Below, in pieces: positions 21,204 to 31,798 of a stretch of 64,000 nt of DNA. The notes below the pieces were generated by a model that did no database searches, was not told where the DNA came from, and saw only the letters and a program-made list of their open reading frames with translations. How positions within the stretch are numbered: the first letter of the stretch is position 1; the number at the start of each line of letters is the position of its first letter. Position numbers and translations under genes: made by a program. This DNA comes from Cryptomeria japonica. Its lineage: Eukaryota; Streptophyta; Pinopsida; Cupressales; Cupressaceae. Where the stretch lies: assembly GCF_030272615.1 (NCBI RefSeq), contig NC_081406.1:109751283-109815282 (forward strand), in the 5' to 3' direction.

Positions 21204-23396
21204 CTACCCCCCCCGATCTTGCTGATCAATGTTTCGGGAAGGCAGGGAACACGCTAGAGGAGGAACATCCAACATAGCAGATGGAGCTATCACAAGATCC
21301 AAACAAGGGCTATGTTCATGTTCCAAGCCACATTGTTCTTGTCTAGGAGCTAGGATAAGTGCTTTAGAAAATTCATTAGATAGATGGTTATCAATATCAA
21401 CAAGTTCATATTCACTATCAGAAGCAAGAGAAGTAACATTTTCATCATGAATAACATTTTCGTCTATATCATCATCAAGATTTATAAAAATAGGATCTTT
21501 AACTCGCACAGGATCGAGATCATCATGTATCTTATGTTTAGGAGATTTTGGCTCAATTTCCAGCTGAGGAGAAAATGGAATAATGCTTGTTGAAGGTGTT
21601 TTTGGAGATTGCGAAGTTTGAGAAGCAGCTACTTGAGCTCTAAGATGACACTTTCATCGGCGTTCACGTGCAGAATGATTTCGTCTAGTCTTAGTAGGAA
21701 GTGGAGAAGATTGAGGAGGAGGAATGTTCTCATCCTTATTACTTGGGTGTTTAGGTTGACGATGAAATTGACAAAAAGATTTGTTATCAAAATAAGGTGA
21801 ATTAATCTTTGCAGGATCAATTTGCCTTATAGGAGGAAGAGTAAGCACATTTTGTTCCAATAATCTATTCATAATACTATGCAATGATTCATTCAAAGGA
21901 GTATACTTTCTTTCTTTCCTGAAAAATTTAGAAATAGGAGGCACACCTGATGTTGCATTCACATTGTTGTTGATGATGTTTTCATTGAATTTGATGGAAT
22001 CTTTGTTCGGTTTAAACTTCCCAAATGGTTGTTGACTACTATCACCCTTATCACTCGGAGCCATAGGATGTGATTGTTCCATTTGACTCACAGTCAGTTG
22101 ATAATTGTGAAGAGTTGCACACAAGTGTTGGAAAGAAGTAAACTCAGAAAACAAAAGTTTGTCTCGAATATCTTTTTGTAAATTTGAAATAAAGATTCTT
22201 TGAATATCATTGTCAGGCACTGGAAAAGAAATTTGAGCATACAAATACTTATATCTACCAATGAAATCAGTCACTTTTTGTTTAACACCTTGTTTACAAT
22301 GCATTAAATCAATCAAAGTAACTTTAGGACTTATATTGTTTTGAAATTGTTGAATGAAAACATTTGCAAGTTGTTCGAAAGAAGTAATAGAATAAGAGGC
22401 AACGAGCAATACCATTGTAGGGCTTTGTCTCTTAATGTTCTAGTAAACAGTTTTGCAAGCAACCTTTGGTCATAAGCAAAATCAGTACATATTGTTTGAA
22501 AAGTCTTAACATGTGTTAGAGGATCTCCTTTACCATTATAAAGCTCCAAATGTGGGATTTCGACATGTTTAGGAGGGATAGCTCGAACAATGTCAAGAGA
22601 ATGTGGGCACACTAAACTTAGATTGATTCATAGAGGCAATTTGTTGCTGTAAAGAAGAGACAGTTTGTGCAAGATTGTTAATGGTCGCTTCAGTCGAAGA
22701 ATGCATATTAGATGTGTTAGATTGAGATGGAGGTGTTATGTTATTGAAAGAAGGTAAAGAGTAAGGTGGCGGGACACTATGATAGTTAGTCATAGGAGAT
22801 GATTGGACAGGAGGAACACTACAAGGAGGAATGGAATGGTTGAATGAATTGCCCCCTTGCGTCATGTTCATTTGTGGAGATGTAACAGGAACACTCATTG
22901 AAGGAATGAATGAAGAAGTCGGATTGAATGAAGGAATAGGGTTAATTGAAGAGGAAGGATTGCCCCCATGACTGGTGATCATAGGAGGAATGTCTTGTAT
23001 TGAAGTAGTCATTATGTTTGATGTAAAGGTAGGTATGCTAGCAATAGGAGTTGTCAAAGGAATAGAATGATTGACTTGAGTAGGAGGTTGTGTATAACCC
23101 AAAGTTTTGGCACAACTTTTTATAGGCATCACATTCGAATCCACAATGTGTGCAATACCACACAAAATATCAATTCCATTCTTATCACTTTGAAGCATAC
23201 GTTTTAGACCCTCAATTAAAGGAAGAGCTTGACTATCAGGGTATTCTTGAGACATCCATTGTCGAAAATCATCAAATTGGTTATCCAATTTCGAAACTTG
23301 TTCTACAGAAACCTCATGGAGAGCTTCTTCATCATTAGGAGGATTAGAGGAATTACCCATGTCCTCGTTAAAAAGGCTATTCAAATTAGGTTCCAT
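21204..23396 (-). pseudogene. Element F gag (gypsy, Tat/Ogre-like), two frameshifts
   Basis: Starts MEPNLNSLFNEDMGNSSNP. A Pro/Ser/Thr/Met-rich N-terminal region runs to about 22593, followed by the Retrotrans_gag capsid domain in two frames (ELYNGKGDPLTHVKTFQTIC; ALQWYCSLP; FEQLANVFIQQF). A knuckle-like FCQFHRQPKHPSNKD follows, resembling the partial finger of Tat/Athila-type Gag. Frameshifts lie near 22600 and 22400 and a stop near 21654. An acidic tail (FINLDDDIDENVIHDENV) runs to 21204. Nothing resembling a protease follows, so the element ends with gag. Confidence 0.82.
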
Positions 23397-24667
23397 CTCC
23401 TACGTAATTAAACCTCGGAAAGACTTAATTCTAAGGCTTCGTCTAACGGGAATAGTGTAAGTAGGGCTTATTGTTTTAAAACTCATGCACTAGAGAGGGA
23501 GAGAAGATTTTGAATTTTAGAGGTAGTAAATTTCAGTAAAATCAGCCAATCTCCTAGATTTAAGCTGTTGAATACAATCAGGACAATCTCCCGAAATTTC
23601 GGAAAAAATGTCCGGGACCGTGGCGAACGGAGTACACACGGTCCTCGCAACTTTTTTCGAAATTTGCAAGGATAAAAGTTATGATGATTTTAAAGCTAAT
23701 CTGAAAAAATTGAGTGATTTCACAATCTGTAGATAGGCCAAATTAAAGTTGCAATCTCAAAATTGAACCCTACCCAGATTGTCGAAAAATGCAAAATTTG
23801 AATTTTGAAAAAGAAAAGGAAACTGAAATTTTGAATTTTATGATTTTAGAGGGAATACCAAAAGCAATGCAAGTTTTGAAATTTAAAAGTTGACTCAATT
23901 TCACGCCAAAATTCAATTTTGAAAGCGGAAATCAAAATTGTTGTAATTAAGCACTTAATTTCAAAAGTCACAAATTGCAAGAATTTGAATAAAGCACTGA
24001 AATTTCGAATGAATGCCAACACACTTTTCAGATTTAGAATAGTAAGAAACACAATTTTGACATGAATTTCAGTTTCGACAATTTTTGAATGTTTAGAAGC
24101 CTTAATCCAAGCAACCACAAGACCAACTTTGACTTTAATTTTGAAAGTGTTATAATTGATAAAATCAGCCAAAATTCTGGATTTTAGCAGGAAAATACAG
24201 TAAGATCTAGCTCCCGAAATTTCGGAAAAAATGTCGGGGACGATGGCGCTCGGAGTGCACACGGTCCTCACAACTTTTTTCCAAATTTTCAGGGATGAAA
24301 GATATTACGATTTTATTACGGAATCCAAAGTTACAGCTGATTTGGAAATGTTTTGATCAGTGAAATTATCAGTCAAAGGTTGAATCAAGAGGGTTTTAAA
24401 AATTAGGGTTTTGACACTTAACCCCTTAATTTTCAAAATTAAAGCACAAATATGAATTGATAATTTGTAATAGAAGGGTAGATCTGAAACAAGCATTAAC
24501 ATTTAGACATTTCGCAAGTTCAATTACTAAAAAGAAAATTTAGGATTTTCATGCAATCAACCTCTAAAATTTGCAAAAGATCAAACATGGAAATGTAATC
24601 AAGGAAGCCAATTTTCAGATCTAACCATAAATAATCAGAAAGGATGTTCACGTCGGGTTCACCAAAA
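23397..24667 (-). promoter_or_regulatory. Element F 5' leader with primer site and repeated motif
   Basis: The primer site is on the minus strand at 24648-24664 (TGGTGAACCCGACGTGA), three bases from the LTR. I have not assigned the tRNA. The 1.27-kb leader has no gene but carries two copies of a block of about 100-130 bp (around 23575-23700 and 24200-24310). Each block centres on a GC-rich motif (23615-23646, 24238-24269) that also occurs once in each LTR. Confidence 0.75.
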
Positions 24668-25870
24668 TGTAAAGCGGAAAAATCGAACCCTAGTTGCTCT
24701 CCCCTCTTCCAACTCCAAGGAGAGAGAAGGGAGGTCACTAGGGTTGACGGTTTTCACTTAGAGGAGACTTTACATTCAAAAGAGGGGTTGAAACCCACAA
24801 GATCCAATCCCACACAAGGCAAGATTGGATTCTAGATGAGTTTCAAGGGTTAAGACAGCAAGGCTACCCTCTTTTGTAGAGATTGTGGATAGAATGATTA
24901 AGCTAGGAATGCATAGAAAGTGAGAAAGATTCACTTATAAATTGAGATAGGGATATAGGATGAAGCTGCGGACCTGGAATTAGCAGTATAATGTCGAGAT
25001 GGCGCTGTCCTGCAAATTTGAATGAAAGTTGACGGGACGATGGCGCCCGGCGTGCACACGGTCCTCCGAAAAATCCGTGAAACGAAGGGGGATTTGTTCG
25101 TCTCTGCACAAGGATTCCAGATCTTCAATTTCAGCCGTGTACCTGCAACCTACACATAGAAAAACCAAGACGATTGGGGGGTTAGGGATTAGGGGTTTGC
25201 CCTTAGGTCAAACCCCGGTTTTGGAATTAACCAAGAAATGAGAAATGTTGTAAATGTAATGTAAAACAAGTACTAATACCTTGTTGTAAGGATGTTTGTA
25301 TCCTTATATGCGAAGGTATAGATGTTGTTGTATGTTGTATGTTGTATGTTGTATGTTGTAGTATGTGATCTCCTCTTCAATGGTTGAATCCTTGTATTGA
25401 ATGCAACACTTAGTCTTGAAGGAATGCTTGAATGCTTGAATGTTTGAATTTTTGAGTATCGTTTCTGCCCTTTTCCATCCATCTTACCAAATGAGAGAGG
25501 AAAATGTAGTTTATATACTTGCCAATTAGGGTTGATAAATTGATTTTCCTGACCTTAGGCCGACCAGGAAATGTTATTTTCCATTTTGCAAACAAAAAGA
25601 CCTGAAGTCCCATAGGAGACCGGGCCCAAAATAGGGCCAGGGACCAGGGCGCTGGGCGCCCTAGTCCTGAAGGACCAGGGTGCTGGGTGCTCCGGTCCCA
25701 CCTCCCGGGACAGCAGGGTGCAAGGAAGGATCAGGCAGGGTGCTGGAAAAATGCAGTTTTTGATGTCATGGACAAGTTTCGGGGTCTCCATTCAGGTTTA
25801 GTGTTGCGTCACCATCGTGAAGACCCAAATGCAGTCGAAATTGCAAGTGTCACAATTTTAGGACGCTACA
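24668..25870 (-). repeat. Element F 5' LTR
   Basis: 1,203 bp, TGTAAAGC to GACGCTACA. It is nearly the same as 19171-20443 but has fewer TGCTTGAA units and two rather than three GGACCAGGG units. The TATA-like GTATATAAAC is at 25509-25518 on the minus strand. Confidence 0.93.
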
Positions 25871-25875
25871 ATCAT

Positions 25876-25951
25876 ATGATTGTAAGGTTGCCATCAATGA
25901 CAATACCTTCAATCACCTACAATTTCTCATTGGAGTGTGCATTTGCCAATA
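25876..25951 (-). repeat. Element D 5' LTR, last 76 bp
   Basis: Continues from 19170 after removal of F and matches 11957-12032. It ends TTGCCAATA (CCAACA in the partner LTR) and is followed by D's target duplication AAATG. Confidence 0.9.
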
Positions 25952-25956
25952 AAATG

Positions 25957-26759
25957 AAGCAAAAAAAAAAATAGTCAACCTATGATCTAGAGATGTATGC
26001 TTTGTTGCAATCTCTTAGGAAATGGAGACACTATCTATTACCTATAGAATTTGTTGTTTATAGTGACAACCATGCTTTAAGATTTTTGAACAAGAAGGAG
26101 AAACTCAATCACAGGCACTAGAAATGGATGGAGTATCTTCAAGCTTTCACATTCACTATCAAGCATAAAAAGGGAGTGGCCAACAAAGTTGCAGATGCCC
26201 TTAGCAGGAGGAACTTGGTAATCCAAGAGATTCAATTAGAAAGCATGGGAATCACTACTATGAAGGACATGTACCAAGAAGATGCAAATTTCAAAGAGGC
26301 TTATGAGGTTTGTCAAGCTATGAATGAAAGGTATCATACTAATTTTTCCAAGTATATGCTTCAAGAAGGTTTACATTTCAAGGGTAGTCAGCTTTGTATT
26401 CCTAATTGCTCAATGAGGGAGAATATTGTCAAGGAAAAGCATTGTGGGAGTTTATCAGGACATTTTGGACTTGATAAGATACTTGAGTTGGTTAGAAGGT
26501 TTTATTTTTGGCCAAGAATGCAATCAAATGTGAGGAAATTTGTTTCAGAGTGTGTGGTGTGTCAAAGAGCTAAAGGTATAAGTTGAAATGCAGGTCTCTA
26601 TACTCCTTTACCCATCCCTACCAAACCTAGCTATTCGGTCAATATGGATTTTGTCTTAGGCCTTCCTAGAACTAAATTAGGTTTTGATAGTGTCTATGTT
26701 GTGGTAGACCGGTTTTCAAAGATTGCACACTTGTTACCATGCAAGGTTACACATGATGT
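25957..26759 (+). pseudogene. Chromovirus C RNase H C-terminus and integrase N-terminal half
   Basis: Resumes from 11248. RNase H residues STYDLEMYALLQSLRKWRHY and VVYSDNHALRFLN are readable through a poly(A) run and stops. 26128-26586 is open: the end of RNase H (NKVADALSRRN, with its catalytic Asp) and the HHCC zinc-binding domain of integrase (HCGSLSGHFG, then CVVCQRAKG). Beyond a stop at 26583-26585 the integrase core starts ([13 protein letters not shown] with the first catalytic Asp; [15 protein letters not shown]). Element E breaks it at 26760. Confidence 0.9.
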
Positions 26760-27008
26760 TGTGAGAGTTGAGAAATACAACACCACGGGAGCCTAAAGAT
26801 TTTCTGCAACCTAAATAATATGTTACAAGGAGAAGCAAGCAAGAAAAATAACTAAAAGAAAAACACAAAAAAATATGCTCAGAAGATGAGAGCTCAATAT
26901 TCACAAAAATGTGTAATGTGATAATGATATAAGGAAAAAAAAATTAACCTGTGATAGGTCAAGAAAACCTAAAAGGGAAAACCTAGGCTTGCACATAATA
27001 ATTAATCA
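26760..27008 (-). repeat. Element E 3' LTR, truncated
   Basis: Matches 30449-30700 (TGTGAGAGTTGAGAAATACA onward). The similarity stops after AATAATTAAT, where coding sequence for the integrase C-terminal part begins on the minus strand. Confidence 0.85.
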
Positions 27009-27954
27009 AACAACTTGTATGCCTTCACATCCTCATAGTAGCCAACAAAAATGAGGGGTTGGCTCTTCCTCTCCATGGCTTTCCACTGAGCATCAGGAAT
27101 AAAATCCCATGCTTCACTGCCAAACACTCAGAAAAAAGAAACATCAGGCTTGTCATGAGACCAAGCCTCCATAGGAGTCATATGTTGAATCGCCTTGTGA
27201 GGCATCTGATTCTGAATATAGCTGGCACAATTGACTGCCTTAGCCTAAAAAGATGAATCCATGGACCTGGACTGAATCATACAATTCACCATCTCCCATA
27301 AATTTTTGTTCTTGCACTCAGCGACACCATTTTGCTGAGGGGTGTAGGGAACCATAAACTGATGTTGCAAACCATGCTCAGTGCAAAAATATCTGAAAGC
27401 CTGATTCACATACTCCCCCCATTATCTGTAGGTATCCGCCGAATATAATAGCCAGACTGCTTCTCTACAAATGTCTTAAAGATTTGAAATGAATCAAAGA
27501 CATTAGACTTGTACTTAAGAAAGTAAACCCATGTGTGTCTGGAGAAGTCATCAATAAAAGTGAGTACATAGTTGGCCCTAGAAAAAGGAGTGGGAAATAA
27601 CATGAGATCACTGTGAATCAACTCCAAGGGTGCCAAAGCACGAGAGGCTCTTCCCTTCAGAAAGGGATCTCTATGATGCTTGCCAAGCACACAACCATGA
27701 CAAACACCATTAGTGCAGGAAATCTATGGGAGCCCAAGAACAAGTGCCTGTGTACTCATCTATTGAAGATATCTATAATTGACATGGCCTAAGCGCTCAT
27801 GCCAAAGCTTACTCACTGAATCTGCATGTGCTATAAGAGATGAACCTACACTCGCAGAGGGCTCAAATCCATAAAATATGTATAGATGATATGTTGTATC
27901 AACACTCCTAGTAGCCACAACCAAATCAGAGTCATGGAGGTCATGAATAACCAC
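27009..27954 (-). pseudogene. Element E GAG-pre-integrase and integrase, truncated
   Basis: 27760-27954 gives GAG-pre-integrase (LWHERLGHVNYRYL). 27406-27690 gives the integrase core, with catalytic Asp residues in LELIHSDLM and RIPTDNGGS and FIDDFSRHTWVYFL between them. A frameshift near 27410 leads to the third acidic residue region (QNGVAECKNKN) and AWDFIPDAQWKAMERKSQPL down to 27010. There the frame ends abruptly against the LTR; no RT follows. Confidence 0.88.
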
Positions 27955-28233
27955 ATCATGTGGTGAGAACTCAACTATCTTACCAGAGCCAGAATGGCAA
28001 ATCTAATAAATGGATAGGAGGTTCATCGAGATGACAGGGACAACCAAAACATCTTGCAGAGTACCCCCATCCAAAGAGACAAAACTTGAACCCAAGATTG
28101 AAAGTTGAATTGAGTCACCTACTGCAATCTGTGAAGTACCACAAGAGGTAAGAGAAGTAACCAACTATTGAGTGTGAGTCATATGATGGGAAGCACCAAA
28201 ATCAAGTATCCATGTGAACCCATAGGTCGAAGC

Positions 28234-29179
28234 TCAAGCAGTGAGAGCATGACCTTTTCCTGTGGAAAGAGAAGATGCATGAGGTGAGGAGATGTGATGC
28301 TGTTGCATGGCATCCTCTAAAGCCTCTAAGAGTTTCCAACACCTAGAAACTAGATGTCCTTCCTTGCCACAAAAAATGCAAGTGTCTCCTGATTTCTTCT
28401 TAGTCTTGGAGGAAGACTCACCAGGCTGTGAATATTTCCCATGTTTTGAAGGATATGGTGGTTTAGAATTAGACTTAGGAGCAGGCTTGGAGGAATGCTC
28501 ACTACCTGCAGAAGGCTTCTTTGGCTTTGGTTTCTTCTTTTGTTTCTCTTTAGAGGACTGAGCAACCAGTGCTTTATTCTTGGATCCCGAAAGCATATCT
28601 GGCTGAGAAAGATGAGACTGCTCATGAGACAAATGCTCACAAAAGACATCAACGGTACACATGGTGAAACGACCACCCAAGCCATCCATGGTATAGAAAG
28701 TAGAGGCAAAAAATTGAAAATGATCTTGAAGCTTCGAAAGAATCAAGTGAATGCACTCTGTGTCTGTCTTGATCTTGCCACATCCCTAAAGAACAAAACT
28801 AGTAGTTTTGAACTTGTTCAAAAAATCCCCAATGGTGGGAAAGGAATCAGGTGACAAGGAAACCAACTCTGCCTCAATCCTTTAATGCCTGAATCTCATT
28901 AACCCTCCTGAAGAGAGACTCAAACTTCAACCACATAGCCTGAGGAGTGAGCAACTCATCAAGGTGAAACAAAAGACTATTAGAGACATGCAAAGAGAGA
29001 AAACCCATGGCCTCATCCATCTTGTTTCTGTGATGAAGAAGCTCATAAGGATGCTGCAATAGAGGTTGAACCTCATCCAAACAAGACCACAACCCTCATG
29101 CCCAGAGAAGCCTCATGATGCGGGGCTTCTAGGTGTGATAGTTGTGTGAAGTCAACAACTCAACTGAAGGATCTACCAT
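28234..29179 (-). pseudogene. Element E gag
   Basis: The start is probably at 29179 (MVDPSVELLTSHNYHTW-like, with in-frame stops). 28874-29092 contains the UBN2 domain (LLHHRNKMDEAMGFLSLHVS, AMWLKFESLF). 28234-28746 contains the capsid end, a Lys/Ser/Pro-rich basic linker, and an intact knuckle CIFCGKEGHLVSRC (C-x2-C-x4-H-x4-C). Gag coats the element RNA. The stretch 27955-28233 downstream is the decayed protease region. Confidence 0.87.
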
Positions 29180-30435
29180 GAAAACAAATTTGCTTCTCCA
29201 CCTGCTTGTTGGTTTTAATTTTTATGTGATCTTTCAGAATAGATAGAAGATGCAGAAGGGTTTGTTTGTTTTGAGAGTTTTGGTGTTCTTGATTTCTAAT
29301 ATAAATGACAGAAAGAAAGAAAAGACACCCCCCACAATAGAGAAACCCAAACCCTAGTACATACTAATGAGAAAGTAGTGCATAAGCAAAAAAATTCAAA
29401 CTGACATCTCATGACCCTGATGAAAATTATGAGAAATGAGATCACATATATGAATATATCATGCTGATATTTTTCCAATGCTTATTCATTTTCAAAAAAT
29501 GAAGTCTGTTTGCCCATTCTACGGCCTCAGAAGTGCAGAAAAGAGTCCTGACTTTGACTAGAAAAAAGTGTAGTCAAACAGCAGATTCAAAAAAAAAATC
29601 TAACCCCACAAGGTCTAGCTTGGAACCAACTTTCCAACTCCTATTTGTTTTCCAAAAAATGACTCTGGATGCTCAAGATATGGCCAAAAAACAAACACCC
29701 CCTCAAAAGGGCAAGAGGGTGGTGGTCCAGTGGAGGGGCCAGTTGGTGGTGTTGCTTGGATGGCACTCCGAGGAGGAGCGGCGGAGTGGCGAAGCTACAG
29801 AGGAGGTGGCCTAGCACAAGGAAAGGCCTAGCGGTGGCAGCGGCAGCGAGGGAGAGGTCAGGCGGCTTGCGCAAGGAGAGGTCGGGCGGCGACGACAGGA
29901 AAGGCCGATGGGGCCGATAGGGGGCCGATAAGACGAGGTCGATGGGGGCCCGAACTGATAGGTTCGGTTTGTCATACAGTGGCTGGACTGTCAGGGGTAT
30001 AGTACCCCTACGAAAATTTCAACGCCAAAAAAAAATAAATTTAAAACTTTTGTTTTCCTTTTGCCTTTTTTTTATTTTTTGATTTTCTTTTTTGATTTAA
30101 AAAAAATAAAAAATAAAAAATCGGCCTGCATGCTGTAAAAAGGAAAAAAAATATTTTTTAATTTTTTGAATTTTTTTCTCGAACTACGTGCCAAGGCCAT
30201 ACGACCTAGTACTAAAGAAAAATTACCCCTAGATGCTCAAGAGTCAAAACTAGGCAATTTTTATATGACTATAAGGGTTTTTGGGCCTTTTGAGCACGAT
30301 GGTGAGGTCTGTTTAGGCCCAAAGTGCTTAGAAAAAAAGGCCTATCCCTAAGTACCAAAAAAACTTCCTGAAAAACCCCAGATCTGCTTCCAATGCAAAA
30401 ATTATCAAAACAACAACAGATAGCTACAGATCTGG
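29180..30435 (-). other. Element E 5' leader, partly GC-rich
   Basis: 1.25 kb between primer site and gag with no supported gene. 29690-29960 is markedly GC-rich (GGCGGCGACGACAGG-type sequence) and stands out from the AT-rich surroundings. 30030-30180 is mostly poly(A/T). Open frames inside the GC-rich part appear compositional. Confidence 0.6.
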
Positions 30436-30448
30436 AGCTCTGATACCA
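30436..30448 (-). promoter_or_regulatory. Element E primer-binding site
   Basis: The minus strand reads TGGTATCAGAGCT directly next to the LTR, a full match to the initiator-Met tRNA complement. Confidence 0.9.
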
Positions 30449-30815
30449 TGTGAGAGTTGAGAAATACAACACCAAAGGAGCCTAAAGATCTTCTGCAAGC
30501 TGAATAATCTGTTACAAGGAGAAGCAAGGAAGCAAAATAACTAAAAGCAAAACACAGAAAAAATATGCTCAAAAGATGAGAGCTCAATATTCACAAAAAT
30601 GTGTAATGTGATAATGATACAAGGAAAAGAAAATTAACCTCTAATAGGTCAAGAAACCTTAAAAGGGAAAACCTAGGCTTGCACATAATAATTAATAAAA
30701 GAATTAATTATTATGCACCTAATGTTAGCTTAAGTGTAAAAAGAGATAATAGGGAACTTAAAGAATTAAACAAATATTGTTTAATTAATCAAGTAAAGAC
30801 CTGATTACTCTAACA
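30449..30815 (-). repeat. Element E 5' LTR
   Basis: 367 bp, TGTGAGAG to CTAACA on the plus strand, so TG to CA on the element strand. It is a short copia LTR, the intact partner of 26760-27008. Confidence 0.9.
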
Positions 30816-30820
30816 GATGC

Positions 30821-31785
30821 TTCTAATATTGTAGGTTTATTCTTCAAGGAAATTGCCAGATTTCATGGGTTACCCTTGAGCATTATCTCGGACAGGGATC
30901 CTAACTTTTTAGGACACTTCTGGAGAACTTTGTTGCATAAGTTGGGGACTAACTCGTGTTTCTCTTCTGCTTATCACCCTCAATCTGATGGGTATACTGA
31001 GGTAATAAATAGGTCCCTTGGAAACTTGTTAAGGTTCTTGACCAAGGAGAATGAAACTACTTGGGATGCCATTCTCCCACAAGCATAATTTTCCTATAAT
31101 GACTCTATGAACAGAAGTACAGGGTTAAGTCCTTTCCAAATTGTGTATGGTACACATCCTAGGGGTATTCTTGGACTCAGAGATGTGAAGAATATTGATA
31201 GAAGAAGTGCTTAGGCAGATGACTTTGCTGAAGTCATGAAGGATATACACCAACAAGTCAGAGACAAACTAATTCATACCTCTGAGAAATATAAGCAAGC
31301 ATCAGATCTAAAAAAGGAGAGATGATCAATTTAAGGTGGAAGATATGGTGATGATTCATCTCAACAAAGCAAGACTCCCTAAGGATAAATACACCAAGCT
31401 ACACATGAGGAAGATAGGTCCTCAAAAGATGTGGGAACAATGCATACAAAATAGATCTACCCTCGGATGTGGGACTATCACCTATATTTAATGTTTTTGA
31501 TATATATGCATATAAGAGTGTTGTTGATGATGATTGTGATGCAGGTCAATCTAATTCCTCTACTACAGACATGCTAGAAGGACTTTCCACACAACCCAAA
31601 CCAGAAATTGAGTGTATTTTGGATCGAAGGGTTAGCAAGAAAATAAGGAGGATGACTTATTTGGAATACTTATTCAGATAGAGGAATCAACCTTTAGAAG
31701 ATGCTACATGGATGACCTCAAAAGCCATTGAGAGGACAGGAACCAAAATTGTAGACATACCCACTCCAGGGACTTGAGTTTATTT
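30821..31785 (+). pseudogene. Chromovirus C integrase C-terminal half with chromodomain-like end
   Basis: Resumes after E. 30876-31088 has the remaining catalytic residues (IISDRDPNF and DGYTEVINRSLG) and FSSAYHPQSD. The frame is interrupted near 31088, 31215 and 31325. 31469-31681 continues to a chromodomain-like end: ILDRRVSKKIRRMTYLEYLF, then RNQPLEDATWM, which fits the beta strands and acidic-Trp motif of chromovirus integrase tails. This domain directs insertion to chromatin marks in related elements. Stops make it inactive. Confidence 0.87.
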
Positions 31786-31798
31786 AGCCCAAGGAGTA

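Larger units (their letters stand above)
19171..25870 (-). mobile_element. Element F: gag-only gypsy derivative (TR-GAG type), inserted in D's LTR
   Basis: A 6.7-kb element with LTRs at 19171-20443 and 24668-25870 and the duplication ATCAT. The internal 4.2 kb carries a long leader, a gag frame and a 3' untranslated region. No protease, RT or integrase is seen. The two LTRs are very similar apart from tandem-repeat copy number, so F is probably the youngest insertion here. It would need proteins from a related full gypsy element. Confidence 0.9.
11249..25951 (-). mobile_element. Element D: RT-less LTR element with two long ORFs, inserted in C
   Basis: The LTRs are 11249-12032 and 18460-19170 plus 25876-25951 (split by F). 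The duplication AAATG is at 11244-11248 and 25952-25956. A Met-initiator primer site and a polypurine tract mark the minus strand as sense. ORF1 is a coiled-coil zinc-knuckle protein; ORF2 is a long protein of unknown function. No protease, RT, RNase H or integrase motif is visible in about 5 kb of its own internal sequence (12033-18459 less the two inserts). Element G is a second copy with the same layout. The cis signals resemble those of copia A/B. Confidence 0.9.
26760..30815 (-). mobile_element. Element E: copia with RT/RNase H deleted, inserted in C integrase
   Basis: The LTRs are 26760-27008 (truncated) and 30449-30815. The flanks GATGT (26755-26759) and GATGC (30816-30820) fit one duplication with a C-to-T change. 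The minus strand carries leader, gag, GAG-pre-integrase and integrase, then passes straight into the shortened 3' LTR. RT, RNase H, the polypurine tract and the first 120 or so bases of the LTR are missing, apparently through one deletion. Confidence 0.9.

Noticed and set aside
29641-29920. Open frames on both strands in the GC-rich leader of element E
   Set aside because: Low stop density is expected from GC-rich sequence; no start context, domain or homologous copy supports a gene.
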